A DNA stretch of 64,000 bases from a delta proteobacterium NaphS2 (lineage in GTDB: Bacteria; Desulfobacterota; DSM-4660; Desulfatiglandales; Desulfatiglandaceae), in the NCBI GenBank assembly GCA_000179315.1, contig ADZZ01000383.1, positions 1 to 64,000 on the forward strand. Direction: 5' to 3'. Below are positions 24,331 through 34,364 of this stretch, in pieces. The notes below the pieces were generated by a model that saw only the letters and a program-made list of their open reading frames with translations, made no database searches and had not been told where the DNA came from. Every line of letters begins with the position of its first letter. The stretch's first letter is position 1. Both the position numbers and the translations under genes were made by a program.

Positions 24331-24423
24331 GATCGAAATGAATTCGACAACTTCCGGGACAAACTTGAAAAGCAACCGCATGTTTTGATTTGGGAAGCCA
24401 AGAGCGATTCGAAGCCGGTTTGA
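24331..24423 (+). pseudogene. 3' fragment of a second ArsR-like/NTase regulator gene
   Basis: The frame reads DRNEFDNFRDKLEKQPHVLI then WEAKSDSKPV and a stop. It matches the end of the regulator at 23350-23940 (NEEFDELMPKLKEKPRVLIWEANK). The 5' part is replaced by the solitary IS end a few bases upstream. It is the trace of a second regulator directly before the polysaccharide genes. Confidence 0.65.
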
Positions 24424-24469
24424 CCTGAGACCTGCTTGGTCTGTCACCGGATTCGATGTTTTTTTCTGA

Positions 24470-25447
<978 letters not shown>

Positions 25448-25451
25448 AGCG

Positions 25452-26198
25452 ATGCAGGATCTCTCACAAGTCACATGCGTCATCCTGGCCGGAGGTTTAG
25501 GGACTCGCCTCCGCTCCGTTGTATCAGATCGTCCAAAAGTTCTGGCCGGAGTCGAAAGCCGCCCCTTCTTAACTTTTTTGCTGGAGCAGCTGATCGCAGC
25601 CAAGGCCAAAGAGGTGATTTTATGCACCGGCTTTATGGCCGATGCGGTGCATGAAGCATTGGGCCATCGATATAAATCACTGAGGATTGTCTATTCAGCT
25701 GAACCGGAACCGCTGGGAACGGGGGGCGCCCTTCGTCTGGCTCTGCCATTGATCAACTCAGATCCGGTTTTGATCATGAATGGCGACTCGTTTGTTGAAG
25801 TCGATTTGACGGATTACATGGCGTGGTTCTCCCAAAGGGACCGCCAAGCATCGCTTCTCCTTGTCAGGGCGCCGGATACCGGACGCTACGGTAAAGTGAT
25901 TGTCGACGACAATGAACGCATAATTGTTTTTGAAGAAAAAGCACCGGACTGCGGCTCGGGATGGATTAATGCAGGCGTTTATATCCTGAAAAGGTTCCTC
26001 GTAGAGTCGATACCGGATGTCAGCCCCTATTCGCTGGAGCGGCAATTCTTTCCCGGACTGGCACAAAAAAAAATGTACGGATTTTGTTCCTGCTGCAAAT
26101 TCATCGATATCGGCACACCCGACGCCTATTGCCGGGCCCGGAAGTTTTTTTATAATCGAGCCAGATTAAGTTCAAAAAACCATTCAGTGGTTTATTGA
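25452..26198 (+). CDS. sugar-phosphate nucleotidyltransferase, HddC-like
   Basis: This 248-residue protein begins with the pyrophosphorylase loop LAGGLGTRLRS followed by DRPKVLAGV, then PLGTGGALRLA and the Mg-binding Asp in IMNGDSFVEVD. It resembles the guanylyltransferases that activate D-glycero-D-manno-heptose 1-phosphate (HddC) and similar enzymes. The ATG at 25452 is chosen, as the TTG at 25434 would overlap the upstream gene. With the GHMP kinase just downstream it makes a kinase plus nucleotidyltransferase pair for building an NDP-sugar from a free or 7-phosphorylated sugar. GDP as the nucleotide is inferred from the family. Confidence 0.82.
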   Translation: MQDLSQVTCVILAGGLGTRLRSVVSDRPKVLAGVESRPFLTFLLEQLIAAKAKEVILCTGFMADAVHEALGHRYKSLRIVYSAEPEPLGTGGALRLALPLINSDPVLIMNGDSFVEVDLTDYMAWFSQRDRQASLLLVRAPDTGRYGKVIVDDNERIIVFEEKAPDCGSGWINAGVYILKRFLVESIPDVSPYSLERQFFPGLAQKKMYGFCSCCKFIDIGTPDAYCRARKFFYNRARLSSKNHSVVY

Positions 26199-26211
26199 AG
26201 GAGAAGCGCTG

Positions 26212-27282
26212 ATGATAATATGCAGGACACCATTCCGAATTTCTTTTTTTGGCGGCGGAACGGACTATCCCGCCTGGTATTCGAAAAACGGTGGGAGCGT
26301 TTTATCCACCAGCATTAATAAATACTGCTATATCACGCTCCGATATTTACCGCCTTTTTTTGAACATAAAATACGGCTTGTATATTCGAAAATCGAACTT
26401 TGCCGGAGCCTTGAGGAAATCAAGCATCCAGCCGTGAGAGAGACGCTGCGCTTTCTAAAATTAGATCGCGGGATAGAAATCCATCATGACGGCGATCTGC
26501 CGGCCAGAAGCGGCATGGGCTCGAGTTCTTCATTTACAGTCGGGTTTCTTCACTCCTGTTATGCCTTGCAGGGAATTATGGTCAGCAAAAAACAGCTTGC
26601 GATGGAGAGCATCCACATTGAACAAAACTTGATAAAAGAAACCGTCGGTTCACAAGACCAGATTGCCGCCGCCTGCGGCGGCATCAATCATATCATTTTC
26701 AAGACCAACGGTGAAATCGAAATCCGGCCTCTGACTCTTTCGGCTGCCCGCTGTGAAGAACTCAACTCATACCTGATGCTTTTTTACACCGGTATTATGC
26801 GCACGGCTTCCGACGTGGCTGACAGTTATGTCAATGATATCGACAATAAAAACAAACTGCTTTTTAAGATGCAAAAGATGGTAGACGACGGAATCGATAT
26901 CCTGCAGGGAAACGGCAATATTGAACCTTTCGGTGCATTGATGAACGAAGCCTGGCTGGCCAAGCGCAGCTTGAGCAAACTGGTCACCAACCGTGTGGTG
27001 GACGAGCTTTATCGGCGCGCTTTAGACAATGGTGCGCTCGGAGGGAAAATAACCGGTGCTGGCGGCGGCGGTTTCCTGCTCCTTTTCGTTCCGCCGCCTG
27101 TTCAATACAAAGTGCGTAGAGAACTGCACGAATTGCTGCATGTCCCATTTCGATTTGATTACACCGGAAGCCAAATCATCGTTTACGAACCTCATCTTGA
27201 CGAATGTACCCTTGACGCTGAGGAGGATCGTGATGGAAGACTAATCTGCGCCTTTCGGGAACTGAATACGCTCAGCAATTAA
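26212..27282 (+). CDS. GHMP-family sugar kinase, HddA-like
   Basis: This 356-residue kinase has the N-terminal RTPFRISFFGGGTDYP motif, the ATP loop LPARSGMGSSSSFTVG (about residues 96-110), and the C-terminal GHMP motif KITGAGGGGFLLLF. These match D-glycero-alpha-D-manno-heptose 7-phosphate kinase (HddA) and close relatives that phosphorylate the anomeric carbon. AAGGAG precedes the ATG by 8 nt. No gmhA isomerase or gmhB phosphatase lies in the window, so a heptose substrate must be supplied from elsewhere or the substrate is a different sugar. Confidence 0.85.
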   Translation: MIICRTPFRISFFGGGTDYPAWYSKNGGSVLSTSINKYCYITLRYLPPFFEHKIRLVYSKIELCRSLEEIKHPAVRETLRFLKLDRGIEIHHDGDLPARSGMGSSSSFTVGFLHSCYALQGIMVSKKQLAMESIHIEQNLIKETVGSQDQIAAACGGINHIIFKTNGEIEIRPLTLSAARCEELNSYLMLFYTGIMRTASDVADSYVNDIDNKNKLLFKMQKMVDDGIDILQGNGNIEPFGALMNEAWLAKRSLSKLVTNRVVDELYRRALDNGALGGKITGAGGGGFLLLFVPPPVQYKVRRELHELLHVPFRFDYTGSQIIVYEPHLDECTLDAEEDRDGRLICAFRELNTLSN

Positions 27283-27293
27283 AAGGAGTCCAA

Positions 27294-28265
27294 ATGAATC
27301 CGGGCGTCGAAAAAAAAAAGGAAATGTTTTATGCCATGCTCCGGATAAGACGCATCCAGGAGCGCATCGAATCCTGTTATCTGCAGGACGAAATGAAGAC
27401 CCCCGTGCATCTGTACATTGGTCAAGAGGCCATCGCAGTTGGAGTTTGCAGCGCACTGAAGAAAGACGACTATATATCCAGCAACCACCGCAGCCACGGA
27501 CATTATCTTGCCAAAGGTGGTGATCTAAGGGCGCTCATCGCAGAATTGCACTGCAAAAAGGAGGGCTGCTCCAAAGGCTATGGCGGATCCATGCATCTTG
27601 TGGACACGTCGATCGGACACTTGGGTAGCTCCTCTATCGTCGGCGGCGGTATTCCGATCGGCACCGGACTGGCGCTGGCCAGCAAGATGAATGGCGGTCA
27701 GAGGGTGAGCGCGGTTTTCTTTGGAGACGGGGCGGCCGATGAAGGTGTTCTTTATGAAAGCATCAATTTCGCGATGCTCAAGACCCTGCCGGCCGTCTAT
27801 ATTCTCGAGAATAACCATTGGTCGGTTTGCTCGCACGTTTCAGCCCGCAAAGCCGGCGACAATATTTTCCACCAGGCCCTCCCGGATCTTTTGATGAGCC
27901 GCAAAATCGACGGCAACAACATTCTGGCCGTATACCAAGCTGCGCTTGAAGCGATCGAACGTGCAAGGCGCGGCTCGGGACCCTCATTCCTTGAGTGCGA
28001 GACATATCGTATTCTGGGACATGCCGGATGTGAATCACAGGACCCGGAAGGATATCGCGATTGCGCAGAAGTGAAGGCGTGGAAAAAAAAATGTCCGGTG
28101 GATAATTTTCGCGAGCAGCTGTTAAAGGAAAAAACGATGACACCGGCCGAGATTACTGCGATGGAAATCAAGATCGAAATCGAAATTGACGATGCCTTTG
28201 CTTTTGCCCGAAAAAGTCCCCTGCCGGCAGGCAGAGAACTTGAGAACCATCTTTTTTGTGAGTAG
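27294..28265 (+). CDS. TPP-dependent 2-oxoacid dehydrogenase-type E1 alpha subunit
   Basis: This 323-residue protein has the E1-alpha hallmarks: RIRRIQERI, YIGQEAIAVG, NHRSHGHYLAKG, GYGGSMHL and the TPP-Mg motif FGDGAADEG...LENN. Such subunits pair with an E1-beta to decarboxylate a 2-oxoacid. No lipoyl E2 or E3 gene is present, and the surrounding genes are for sugar activation, so an acyl-CoA-forming complex is unlikely. A non-oxidative transfer of the activated aldehyde onto a sugar is inferred. It lies 11 nt after the kinase gene and 5 nt before the beta subunit. Confidence 0.88.
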   Translation: MNPGVEKKKEMFYAMLRIRRIQERIESCYLQDEMKTPVHLYIGQEAIAVGVCSALKKDDYISSNHRSHGHYLAKGGDLRALIAELHCKKEGCSKGYGGSMHLVDTSIGHLGSSSIVGGGIPIGTGLALASKMNGGQRVSAVFFGDGAADEGVLYESINFAMLKTLPAVYILENNHWSVCSHVSARKAGDNIFHQALPDLLMSRKIDGNNILAVYQAALEAIERARRGSGPSFLECETYRILGHAGCESQDPEGYRDCAEVKAWKKKCPVDNFREQLLKEKTMTPAEITAMEIKIEIEIDDAFAFARKSPLPAGRELENHLFCE

Positions 28266-28270
28266 ATGCC

Positions 28271-29365
28271 ATGCCTTGGTCAAGGATTGAAGCCGACTGC
28301 CTGGAACCGAATTTTGGGAACGAATGTGAAGACACCACACGGCTGGTTTCCTATCAGGATGCGATTCGCGAGGGATTGCGCCAGGCGCTTGCGCTGGACC
28401 CAAACGTTTTTGTCATGGGGCAGGGAGTGGATGATCCCAGCGGAATGTTTGGCGCGACACGCGGACTGCAGGAAGAATTCGGCCGGGACCGGGTCTTTGA
28501 TACACCACTGGCTGAAACAGCTCTGACTGGCGTCGCCGTCGGTGCCGCTTTGGGCGGCAAGCGGCCGGTGTATTTCCACAATCGACCAGATTTTCTCCTT
28601 CTGGCCATGGATCAGCTGGTCAACCACGCCTCAAAGTGGCACTACATGTTCGGCGGCGCCGTCAATGTACCGCTGGTCGTGTGGGCCTGCATCGGTCGTG
28701 GCTGGGGGTCGGCAGCCCAGCATTCCCAGGCGCTTCAGGGGCTTTTTTTCCACGTCCCCGGCCTCAAGTTGATTATGCCCAGCACATGTTTTGATGCCAA
28801 GGGCTTGCTGCTGGCCGCAATCAAAGACAATAATCCCGTTCTGATAATCGATCACCGCTTCAATTTCAAACAAAATGGATTGGTGCCTGAAAAGATGTAC
28901 ACCCTGCCGATCGGCAAGGGACAAATCAGACGGACTGGAAAAGATGTTACCGTTGTCGCAGTTTCTCATTTGGTAGTCGAGGCGTTTCAAGCTGCTGAAG
29001 AACTTGCAGCCCAGGGCGTGGAGACCGAGGTCATTGACCCGCGAACCCTCAGACCGCTGGATGAAGCCCTTATTCTTCAGTCGGTTTGTAAAACCGGCCG
29101 GGTGGTCATCGCCGACACCGGCTGGAAAACCGGCGGCGTAACCGCTGAGATTGCGGCGATGATTGCACAAAAGGCCTTCAGTTCGCTTAAGGCGCCGATT
29201 GAAAGAGTCGCCAGCCCCGATGTTCCGACGCCCGCTGGTTTTACGCTGGAAGAGGCCTTTTATTTCGGCAAAAAAAAAATCAAGCAAGCCATTTTGAAGG
29301 CAATGAATTACAATCAATTATCAGCTAAATCCAAGGAGGCATCCCGCCGCTGCCGGGCGGGGTAA
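28271..29365 (+). CDS. TPP-dependent E1 beta (transketolase-like) subunit
   Basis: This 364-residue protein matches E1-beta subunits: the Pyr domain has YQDAIREGLRQALALDPNVFVMG and TPLAETALTGVAVGAALGG (the glutamate contacting TPP is expected in LAETALTG), followed by NRPDFLLLAMDQLVNHASKW. The C-terminal transketolase_C domain holds VTVVAVSHLV and VIDPRTLRPLD. It has an N-terminal extension of about 30 residues before the domain. It forms the alpha2-beta2 E1 with the gene upstream. The role in a glycan locus is inferred to be carbon-carbon bond formation on a keto-sugar. Confidence 0.86.
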   Translation: MPWSRIEADCLEPNFGNECEDTTRLVSYQDAIREGLRQALALDPNVFVMGQGVDDPSGMFGATRGLQEEFGRDRVFDTPLAETALTGVAVGAALGGKRPVYFHNRPDFLLLAMDQLVNHASKWHYMFGGAVNVPLVVWACIGRGWGSAAQHSQALQGLFFHVPGLKLIMPSTCFDAKGLLLAAIKDNNPVLIIDHRFNFKQNGLVPEKMYTLPIGKGQIRRTGKDVTVVAVSHLVVEAFQAAEELAAQGVETEVIDPRTLRPLDEALILQSVCKTGRVVIADTGWKTGGVTAEIAAMIAQKAFSSLKAPIERVASPDVPTPAGFTLEEAFYFGKKKIKQAILKAMNYNQLSAKSKEASRRCRAG

Positions 29366-29498
29366 GATAGACAGATATATAGTTTATTACCAGGCACGAC
29401 GACTGTTTCCCTCTCCCCTCCCAATGCTACATCCGGATGTTTTTGCAACTGCAGGCTGTTGGGAGACTCCAAGGATCAAAATACATCGGAGCAAATGT

Positions 29499-30668
29499 AT
29501 GAATCTCAACTGGCCGTTGATGGAAAATAATATTACGCAGAAGGACGTGAACACCCTGATAGCCTTTCTAAAAAAAATGCCCCGTTTGACACAGTCCGGC
29601 AACGTGCTGGCTTTTGAAAAAGAGTGGTCGGATTGGCTGGGGGTCCGTTACAGCGTCTTCGTCAATTCCGGCGCCTCGGCAAATCTGATCACCATTGCTG
29701 CTTTGAAGCATCTCTATGGTGACGGCGAAATTATTGTCCCGCCCCTCACCTGGGTTTCAGACATCGCCGCTGTGCTGCAAAATGGCTTTCGCCCCGTATT
29801 TGTCGATATCAATCCCCGGAACCTTTGCATGGACGACCAGCAGGTCATCGACCGGCTCAATTCGGAAACCAGAGCCGTTTTTATTACCTATGTTCAGGGA
29901 TTTAACGGCCTCTCACGACGTCTGCTTCAGGCTTTAGCACAAAAAAACATACCCCTTATCGAAGATGTCTGCGAATCCCATGGTGCCACCTTCGAGGGAA
30001 AAAAATTGGGATCTTTCGGGCTGATATCGAATTTTTCGTTTTACTTTGCCCACCACATGAGCACGATCGAAGGAGGGATGGCATGCACGAACAACGAATC
30101 GATTTATGAAACTCTCCGGATACTGCGGTCCCACGGCATGGCGCGCGAGGCCGCCTCGGATGCGGTGAAACAGCAATATATCAAAAATAATCCCGATCTT
30201 TCGCCTGATTTTATCTTTGCCTACCCGGCCTATAATGTCCGAAACACCGAAATGGGTGCCGTCTTGGGAAGAAGTCAACTAAAACGGCTGCAGGAAAACA
30301 ATGTCAAGCGTAATAAAAATTTCAGACTTTTTCTGGAAAAACTGGATTCAGATAAATTCCGCACCGACTTCGATCTTGACGGCAGCTCCAATTATGCTTT
30401 CAACCTTGTATTGAAAAGATCCGATCCGGATTTTCGCGACAAAGTCGAAGCTGCGATGCGGGACGCCAGGGTTGAATTCCGCCGCGGAAGCTCCGGGGGC
30501 GGCAACCAACTGCGGCAGCCTTATTTAAAGGGAATCATTGCCGCAAAGGAATATGAGAAGTATCCGCAGGTAGAACATATCCACTTTTACGGATACTACA
30601 TCGGCAATTACCCGGATCTTGAAGAAGAAAAAATCCTCGCGTTATGCAACCTTTTAAACGCGCTGTAA
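29499..30668 (+). CDS. DegT/DnrJ/EryC1-fold 3-dehydratase, ColD-like (His in place of Lys)
   Basis: This 389-residue PLP-fold protein has the DegT order: VNSGASANLI, LTWVSDIAAVLQNGF, LIEDVCESHGA, and FSFYFAHHMSTIEGGM. Where aminotransferases have the PLP-binding Lys (SFYPSKN), this reads FAHHMS, as in the 3-dehydratases RfbH (SFYPAHH) and ColD. The length matches ColD (388 residues), and no Cys cluster like the RfbH iron-sulfur site is seen. I therefore infer C3-deoxygenation of a 4-keto-6-deoxy sugar nucleotide, not transamination. The ATG at 29499 with upstream CGGAG is preferred to an in-frame ATG at 29424. Confidence 0.78.
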   Translation: MNLNWPLMENNITQKDVNTLIAFLKKMPRLTQSGNVLAFEKEWSDWLGVRYSVFVNSGASANLITIAALKHLYGDGEIIVPPLTWVSDIAAVLQNGFRPVFVDINPRNLCMDDQQVIDRLNSETRAVFITYVQGFNGLSRRLLQALAQKNIPLIEDVCESHGATFEGKKLGSFGLISNFSFYFAHHMSTIEGGMACTNNESIYETLRILRSHGMAREAASDAVKQQYIKNNPDLSPDFIFAYPAYNVRNTEMGAVLGRSQLKRLQENNVKRNKNFRLFLEKLDSDKFRTDFDLDGSSNYAFNLVLKRSDPDFRDKVEAAMRDARVEFRRGSSGGGNQLRQPYLKGIIAAKEYEKYPQVEHIHFYGYYIGNYPDLEEEKILALCNLLNAL

Positions 30669-30682
30669 ATTAATGGACCGTC

Positions 30683-32155
30683 ATGAATAAACTCGATATC
30701 GTCTTGATAAAGCCCGGCAGTCAGAGACAGCTATACGGCGACCTGAGTGATTTTAACTTAACGGCTATCGAACCGCCGCTATGGGCGGCATTGATGGCAG
30801 GTTATCTCAGAAAGATGGGGTATTCGGCAGTTCTTTATGATGCTGAAGCTGAAAACTGGAGTTACGAAGAAGCTGCCCGCCAAGCCGTGGCGGCGGACCC
30901 GCTGTTGGTGGCGGTTGTCGTCTCAGGCTCGAATCCGTCGGCATCAACCATGAATATGGGCGGTGCCGGACAAATTGTTTCCTTCATCAAGCAGTCGGCC
31001 CCGCAGATTAAGACGCTGCTCAGCGGTCTGCATCCAAGTGCCCTGCCGGCAGAAACGCTGCGTGAAGAAAAGCCCGATTTCGTTTGCCAGGGAGAAGGTT
31101 TTTTTACCTTGCCCCTGCTCATCGATGCGCTGAAGGCAGACGCCAGCGACTATCGAATAAAGGGTCTATGGTACACGAAAGATAATCAAGTGGTTTCAAA
31201 TCCCCGGCCCCCTCTGATGAAAAATCTGGATAAGGTGCCGATGCCGGCTTGGGACCTGTTGCCAATGGAGAAATACCGGGCACACAACTGGCACTGCTTC
31301 GATCACATCACAAAACGTCAACCCTATGGTATTTTATACACCAGTCTGGGTTGTCCATTCAACTGCACCTTTTGCTGTATCAATGCCCTTTTCGGCAAAC
31401 ACATGATCCGCTACCGCAGCTTGAACAAAGTCATCGAGGAGCTTGAGTTTCTGGTCGGCACCTACGGCATCAAAGATATCAAAATAATCGACGAAATGTT
31501 CGCCTTAAACGAAAAGCGAATTGTATCCCTCTGCGACATGATTATCGCAAGAGGATTTGATTTGAACATCTGGGCGTATGCCCGGGTGAATACGGTCACT
31601 GAAAAGATGCTGACCAAGATGAAACAGGCCGGCATCAACTGGGTCGCCTACGGCTTCGAATCCGGCAGCCGGCGCGTTATCGAGGATGTGACAAAGGGGT
31701 ATACCGTGGACATGGTCGCCAAAGTGGTTGAAATGACCTATGCGGAAGGATTGCATATCTGCGCGAATTACATTTTCGGTCTCCCTGAAGACGATTACGA
31801 TTCGATGCACGAAACCCTGAAACTCATGTTGGATATCAATGCCGAATGGGCGAACATTTACTGCACCATGGCGTATCCGGGTTCGAAACTTTACGATCTG
31901 GCGATCCAGAATAGCTGGCAGTTGCCTGAAACCTGGGAAGGCTATTCCCAGTATGCCTACGAATCGCTTCCTCTGTCCACAAAGTACCTTTCAGGCGGAC
32001 AGGTACTGGCATTCCGCGATTATGCATTTCAAGCCTATTTCCAGAATCCGCGTTATCTGAATATGATTGCTGCTAAATTTGGCGAAAAAACTGTATCCGC
32101 CATATGCGAAATGACAAATGGAAGTTTGAAAAGGAAACATCTGGTTCGATCGTAA
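30683..32155 (+). CDS. B12-binding-domain radical SAM protein
   Basis: This 490-residue protein has an N-terminal cobalamin-binding-like domain (about 1-150; PLWAALMAGYLRKMGY, LSGLHPSALP) and a radical SAM core with CPFNCTFC (about residues 223-230, CX3CX2C), then the SPASM-free C-terminal region. Class B radical SAM enzymes methylate unactivated carbon or carry out rearrangements. In this locus it could C-methylate the sugar or a lipid carrier, but that is inference. It is 14 nt after the ColD-like gene and its end overlaps or nearly touches the transporter gene. Confidence 0.82.
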   Translation: MNKLDIVLIKPGSQRQLYGDLSDFNLTAIEPPLWAALMAGYLRKMGYSAVLYDAEAENWSYEEAARQAVAADPLLVAVVVSGSNPSASTMNMGGAGQIVSFIKQSAPQIKTLLSGLHPSALPAETLREEKPDFVCQGEGFFTLPLLIDALKADASDYRIKGLWYTKDNQVVSNPRPPLMKNLDKVPMPAWDLLPMEKYRAHNWHCFDHITKRQPYGILYTSLGCPFNCTFCCINALFGKHMIRYRSLNKVIEELEFLVGTYGIKDIKIIDEMFALNEKRIVSLCDMIIARGFDLNIWAYARVNTVTEKMLTKMKQAGINWVAYGFESGSRRVIEDVTKGYTVDMVAKVVEMTYAEGLHICANYIFGLPEDDYDSMHETLKLMLDINAEWANIYCTMAYPGSKLYDLAIQNSWQLPETWEGYSQYAYESLPLSTKYLSGGQVLAFRDYAFQAYFQNPRYLNMIAAKFGEKTVSAICEMTNGSLKRKHLVRS

Positions 32156-32181
32156 TAAGAGATCTTGATATAGAGAAGAGT

Positions 32182-33006
32182 ATGAGTCAGAAAGAGCTGA
32201 TTATTGAAGCCGGTCGAACTGAAGGGCAGTACTGGAAAGACTTATGGGAATATCGTGAGCTTTTTTACTTTCTGGCGTGGCGCGATATTCTTGTTCGCTA
32301 TAAACAGACAGCCATAGGTATTACATGGGCAGTGCTTCGACCTTTCCTTACGATGGTTGTTTTTACAATCGTTTTTGGTAAACTTGCAAAATTGCCTTCA
32401 GAAGGAGTTCCGTATCCGATTTTAGTCTTTGCCGCCATGTTGCCATGGCAGTTCTTTTCCAGTTCCCTGTCAGAGTGCAGCAACAGTCTGATAGACAATA
32501 CGAATCTGATATCAAAAGTGTATTTTCCCAGATTGGTTATCCCCACCAGTTCGGTTATTGTCAGTCTGGCCGATTTCTTCCTGGCGGGAATGATACTTTT
32601 AGGGATGATGCTGTGGTATGAGATCTGGCCGACATGGCGTTTTATCGTGCTGTTACCGCTTACTGTAGTTGCATTTGCTGCAGCGATGGGAGGTGGCCTA
32701 ATCATCTCCGCCCTGAATGTGAAGTACCGCGATTTCCGATATGTTATACCATTTATTGTACAGTTCGGCCTTTATATTTCACCGGTTGGATTCAGCAGCA
32801 GCATTGTTCCCGATAAATGGAGGTTGCTTTATTCTCTGAATCCCATGGTAGGGGTGATAGACGGCTATCGCTGGGCTATTCTCGGAAAAGACATTTCATT
32901 GTATTTGCCGGGATTTATACTATCTCTGGCTCTGGTTGTTCTGTTATTCATATTTGGTATCCACTTCTTCAGAAAAACTGAAAAAACTTTTGCCGATATA
33001 ATATGA
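32182..33006 (+). CDS. ABC-2 polysaccharide exporter permease (Wzm-like)
   Basis: This 274-residue inner-membrane protein has about six hydrophobic segments and the ABC2_membrane pattern: RDILVRYKQTAIGITWAVLRP, FAAMLPWQFFSSSL, LIDNTNLISKVYFPRLVIP, VKYRDFRYVIPFIVQFGLYISPVGF. It pairs with the downstream ATPase to export a lipid-linked glycan across the inner membrane. The ATG at 32182, preceded by AGAGAAG, avoids the 52-nt overlap with the radical SAM gene that the ATG at 32104 would give. Confidence 0.88.
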   Translation: MSQKELIIEAGRTEGQYWKDLWEYRELFYFLAWRDILVRYKQTAIGITWAVLRPFLTMVVFTIVFGKLAKLPSEGVPYPILVFAAMLPWQFFSSSLSECSNSLIDNTNLISKVYFPRLVIPTSSVIVSLADFFLAGMILLGMMLWYEIWPTWRFIVLLPLTVVAFAAAMGGGLIISALNVKYRDFRYVIPFIVQFGLYISPVGFSSSIVPDKWRLLYSLNPMVGVIDGYRWAILGKDISLYLPGFILSLALVVLLFIFGIHFFRKTEKTFADII

Positions 33007-33079
33007 TTCGATTAGTGTATCCAGGAAATTGCCCGTACATCCCGAAAATGAATTGAAACCGTGAACGTGGAATAAGCGA

Positions 33080-34348
33080 ATGTCCAATACGGTTATTAAT
33101 GCCGAAAATTTAGGAAAAAGATATTCAATCAGCCATCAGGGCCAGGATAAATATGTTGCGTTGAGAGATGTTATTACCGACAAAATAAAAGGTGCCGGCC
33201 AACGAATTTTCAACCCTTCATTGAAAAAATTAAGATCAGCGAATAATGAAGAATTCTGGGCTCTGAAAGATCTCTCGCTCAATGTCAAACAAGGAGAAGT
33301 CGTTGGAATTATCGGTCGCAACGGTGCAGGCAAATCAACCCTGCTGAAAATTCTTTCCCGTATTACCGAGCCGACAACTGGACGTATCCATATCAGAGGA
33401 AGGATAGCCAGTCTTCTTGAGGTGGGAACCGGTTTCCATCCCGAACTGACCGGACGGGAGAACATATTTTTAAATGGGTCTATTCTCGGGATGAGTAGGT
33501 CCGAAATTAACAAAAAATTTAATGAAATAGTGGAGTTTGCCGAAATTGAAAAGTTTCTTGATACACCTGTAAAGAGATATTCCAGTGGTATGTATGTTCG
33601 ATTGGCTTTTGCGGTAGCCGCGAACTTGGATTCAGAGATTCTGCTTATTGACGAAGTACTTGCTGTTGGCGATTATTCATTCAGAAAAAAATGCTTGCAT
33701 CGAATGGGAGACATTACTCAAAAGGGTCGAACCATATTATTTGTTAGCCATGATCTTGGGGCTATTCGAAGTCTATGTCACAAATCTTTGTGGTTGGATA
33801 AAGGTATTATTCGAAAAGAAGGAAATACGCCCAGTGTGGTCAGAGAATATGAGACCACCCAAATTCTCAATAATAGTCAGGGAACATTATCCGTCAGAAG
33901 AGAATATGAAGATGTCAGGCATCGTCCCTTCCACATACAACATGTCGAAATAAAAAATGAAAAAGGGGAATATACGAATATTTTTCATTTCAAAGATAAA
34001 ATGACTCTGTTGGTAGAATTATCCGGCACTGCGAGCACGCCTGAATACAGTCTTGAGTTCAGAATATATGGACAACAAGGCGAGCTTGCTGCAATGGGGG
34101 CATCAGGAGCGTATCATAATAAATATTTTGAGAAATCAGTTAAAGCCGTCAGAATAGATATCGGACCATTAATTTTAACCAATGGTGAATATTTATTGTC
34201 ACTGAGTATTATGACAGGTGCTATCAGAGCAGATACATGGGAGAGCGCGATCTCTTTTTATGTCACTGAGTGCCAACCCTTTTCAAAAGGACTTGACTTG
34301 AATGATGCTGTTTGTGTTCTTCAACAATCATTTTCTCAGATAAGTTAG
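33080..34348 (+). CDS. ABC polysaccharide exporter ATPase with C-terminal Wzt domain
   Basis: This 422-residue protein has Walker A GRNGAGKST (about residue 82), the signature YSSGMYVRLAFA, Walker B ILLIDEVLAVGD and the switch His in FVSHDL. Residues about 270-420 form a beta-rich Wzt_C domain (FHFKDKMTLLVELSG, VRIDIGPLILTNGEYLLSL). In the known O-antigen exporters this domain recognises the capped non-reducing end of the glycan and so couples export to chain termination. It lies 73 nt after the permease gene, and its presence marks an ABC-dependent O-antigen-type pathway. Confidence 0.92.
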   Translation: MSNTVINAENLGKRYSISHQGQDKYVALRDVITDKIKGAGQRIFNPSLKKLRSANNEEFWALKDLSLNVKQGEVVGIIGRNGAGKSTLLKILSRITEPTTGRIHIRGRIASLLEVGTGFHPELTGRENIFLNGSILGMSRSEINKKFNEIVEFAEIEKFLDTPVKRYSSGMYVRLAFAVAANLDSEILLIDEVLAVGDYSFRKKCLHRMGDITQKGRTILFVSHDLGAIRSLCHKSLWLDKGIIRKEGNTPSVVREYETTQILNNSQGTLSVRREYEDVRHRPFHIQHVEIKNEKGEYTNIFHFKDKMTLLVELSGTASTPEYSLEFRIYGQQGELAAMGASGAYHNKYFEKSVKAVRIDIGPLILTNGEYLLSLSIMTGAIRADTWESAISFYVTECQPFSKGLDLNDAVCVLQQSFSQIS

Positions 34349-34364
34349 GGTAGTAAGAATTCGA

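Noticed and set aside
27294-29365. Pyruvate or acetoin dehydrogenase complex
   Set aside because: E1 alpha and beta match, but no lipoyl E2, E3 or acetoin regulator is present, and the operon is for sugar-nucleotide and glycan synthesis.
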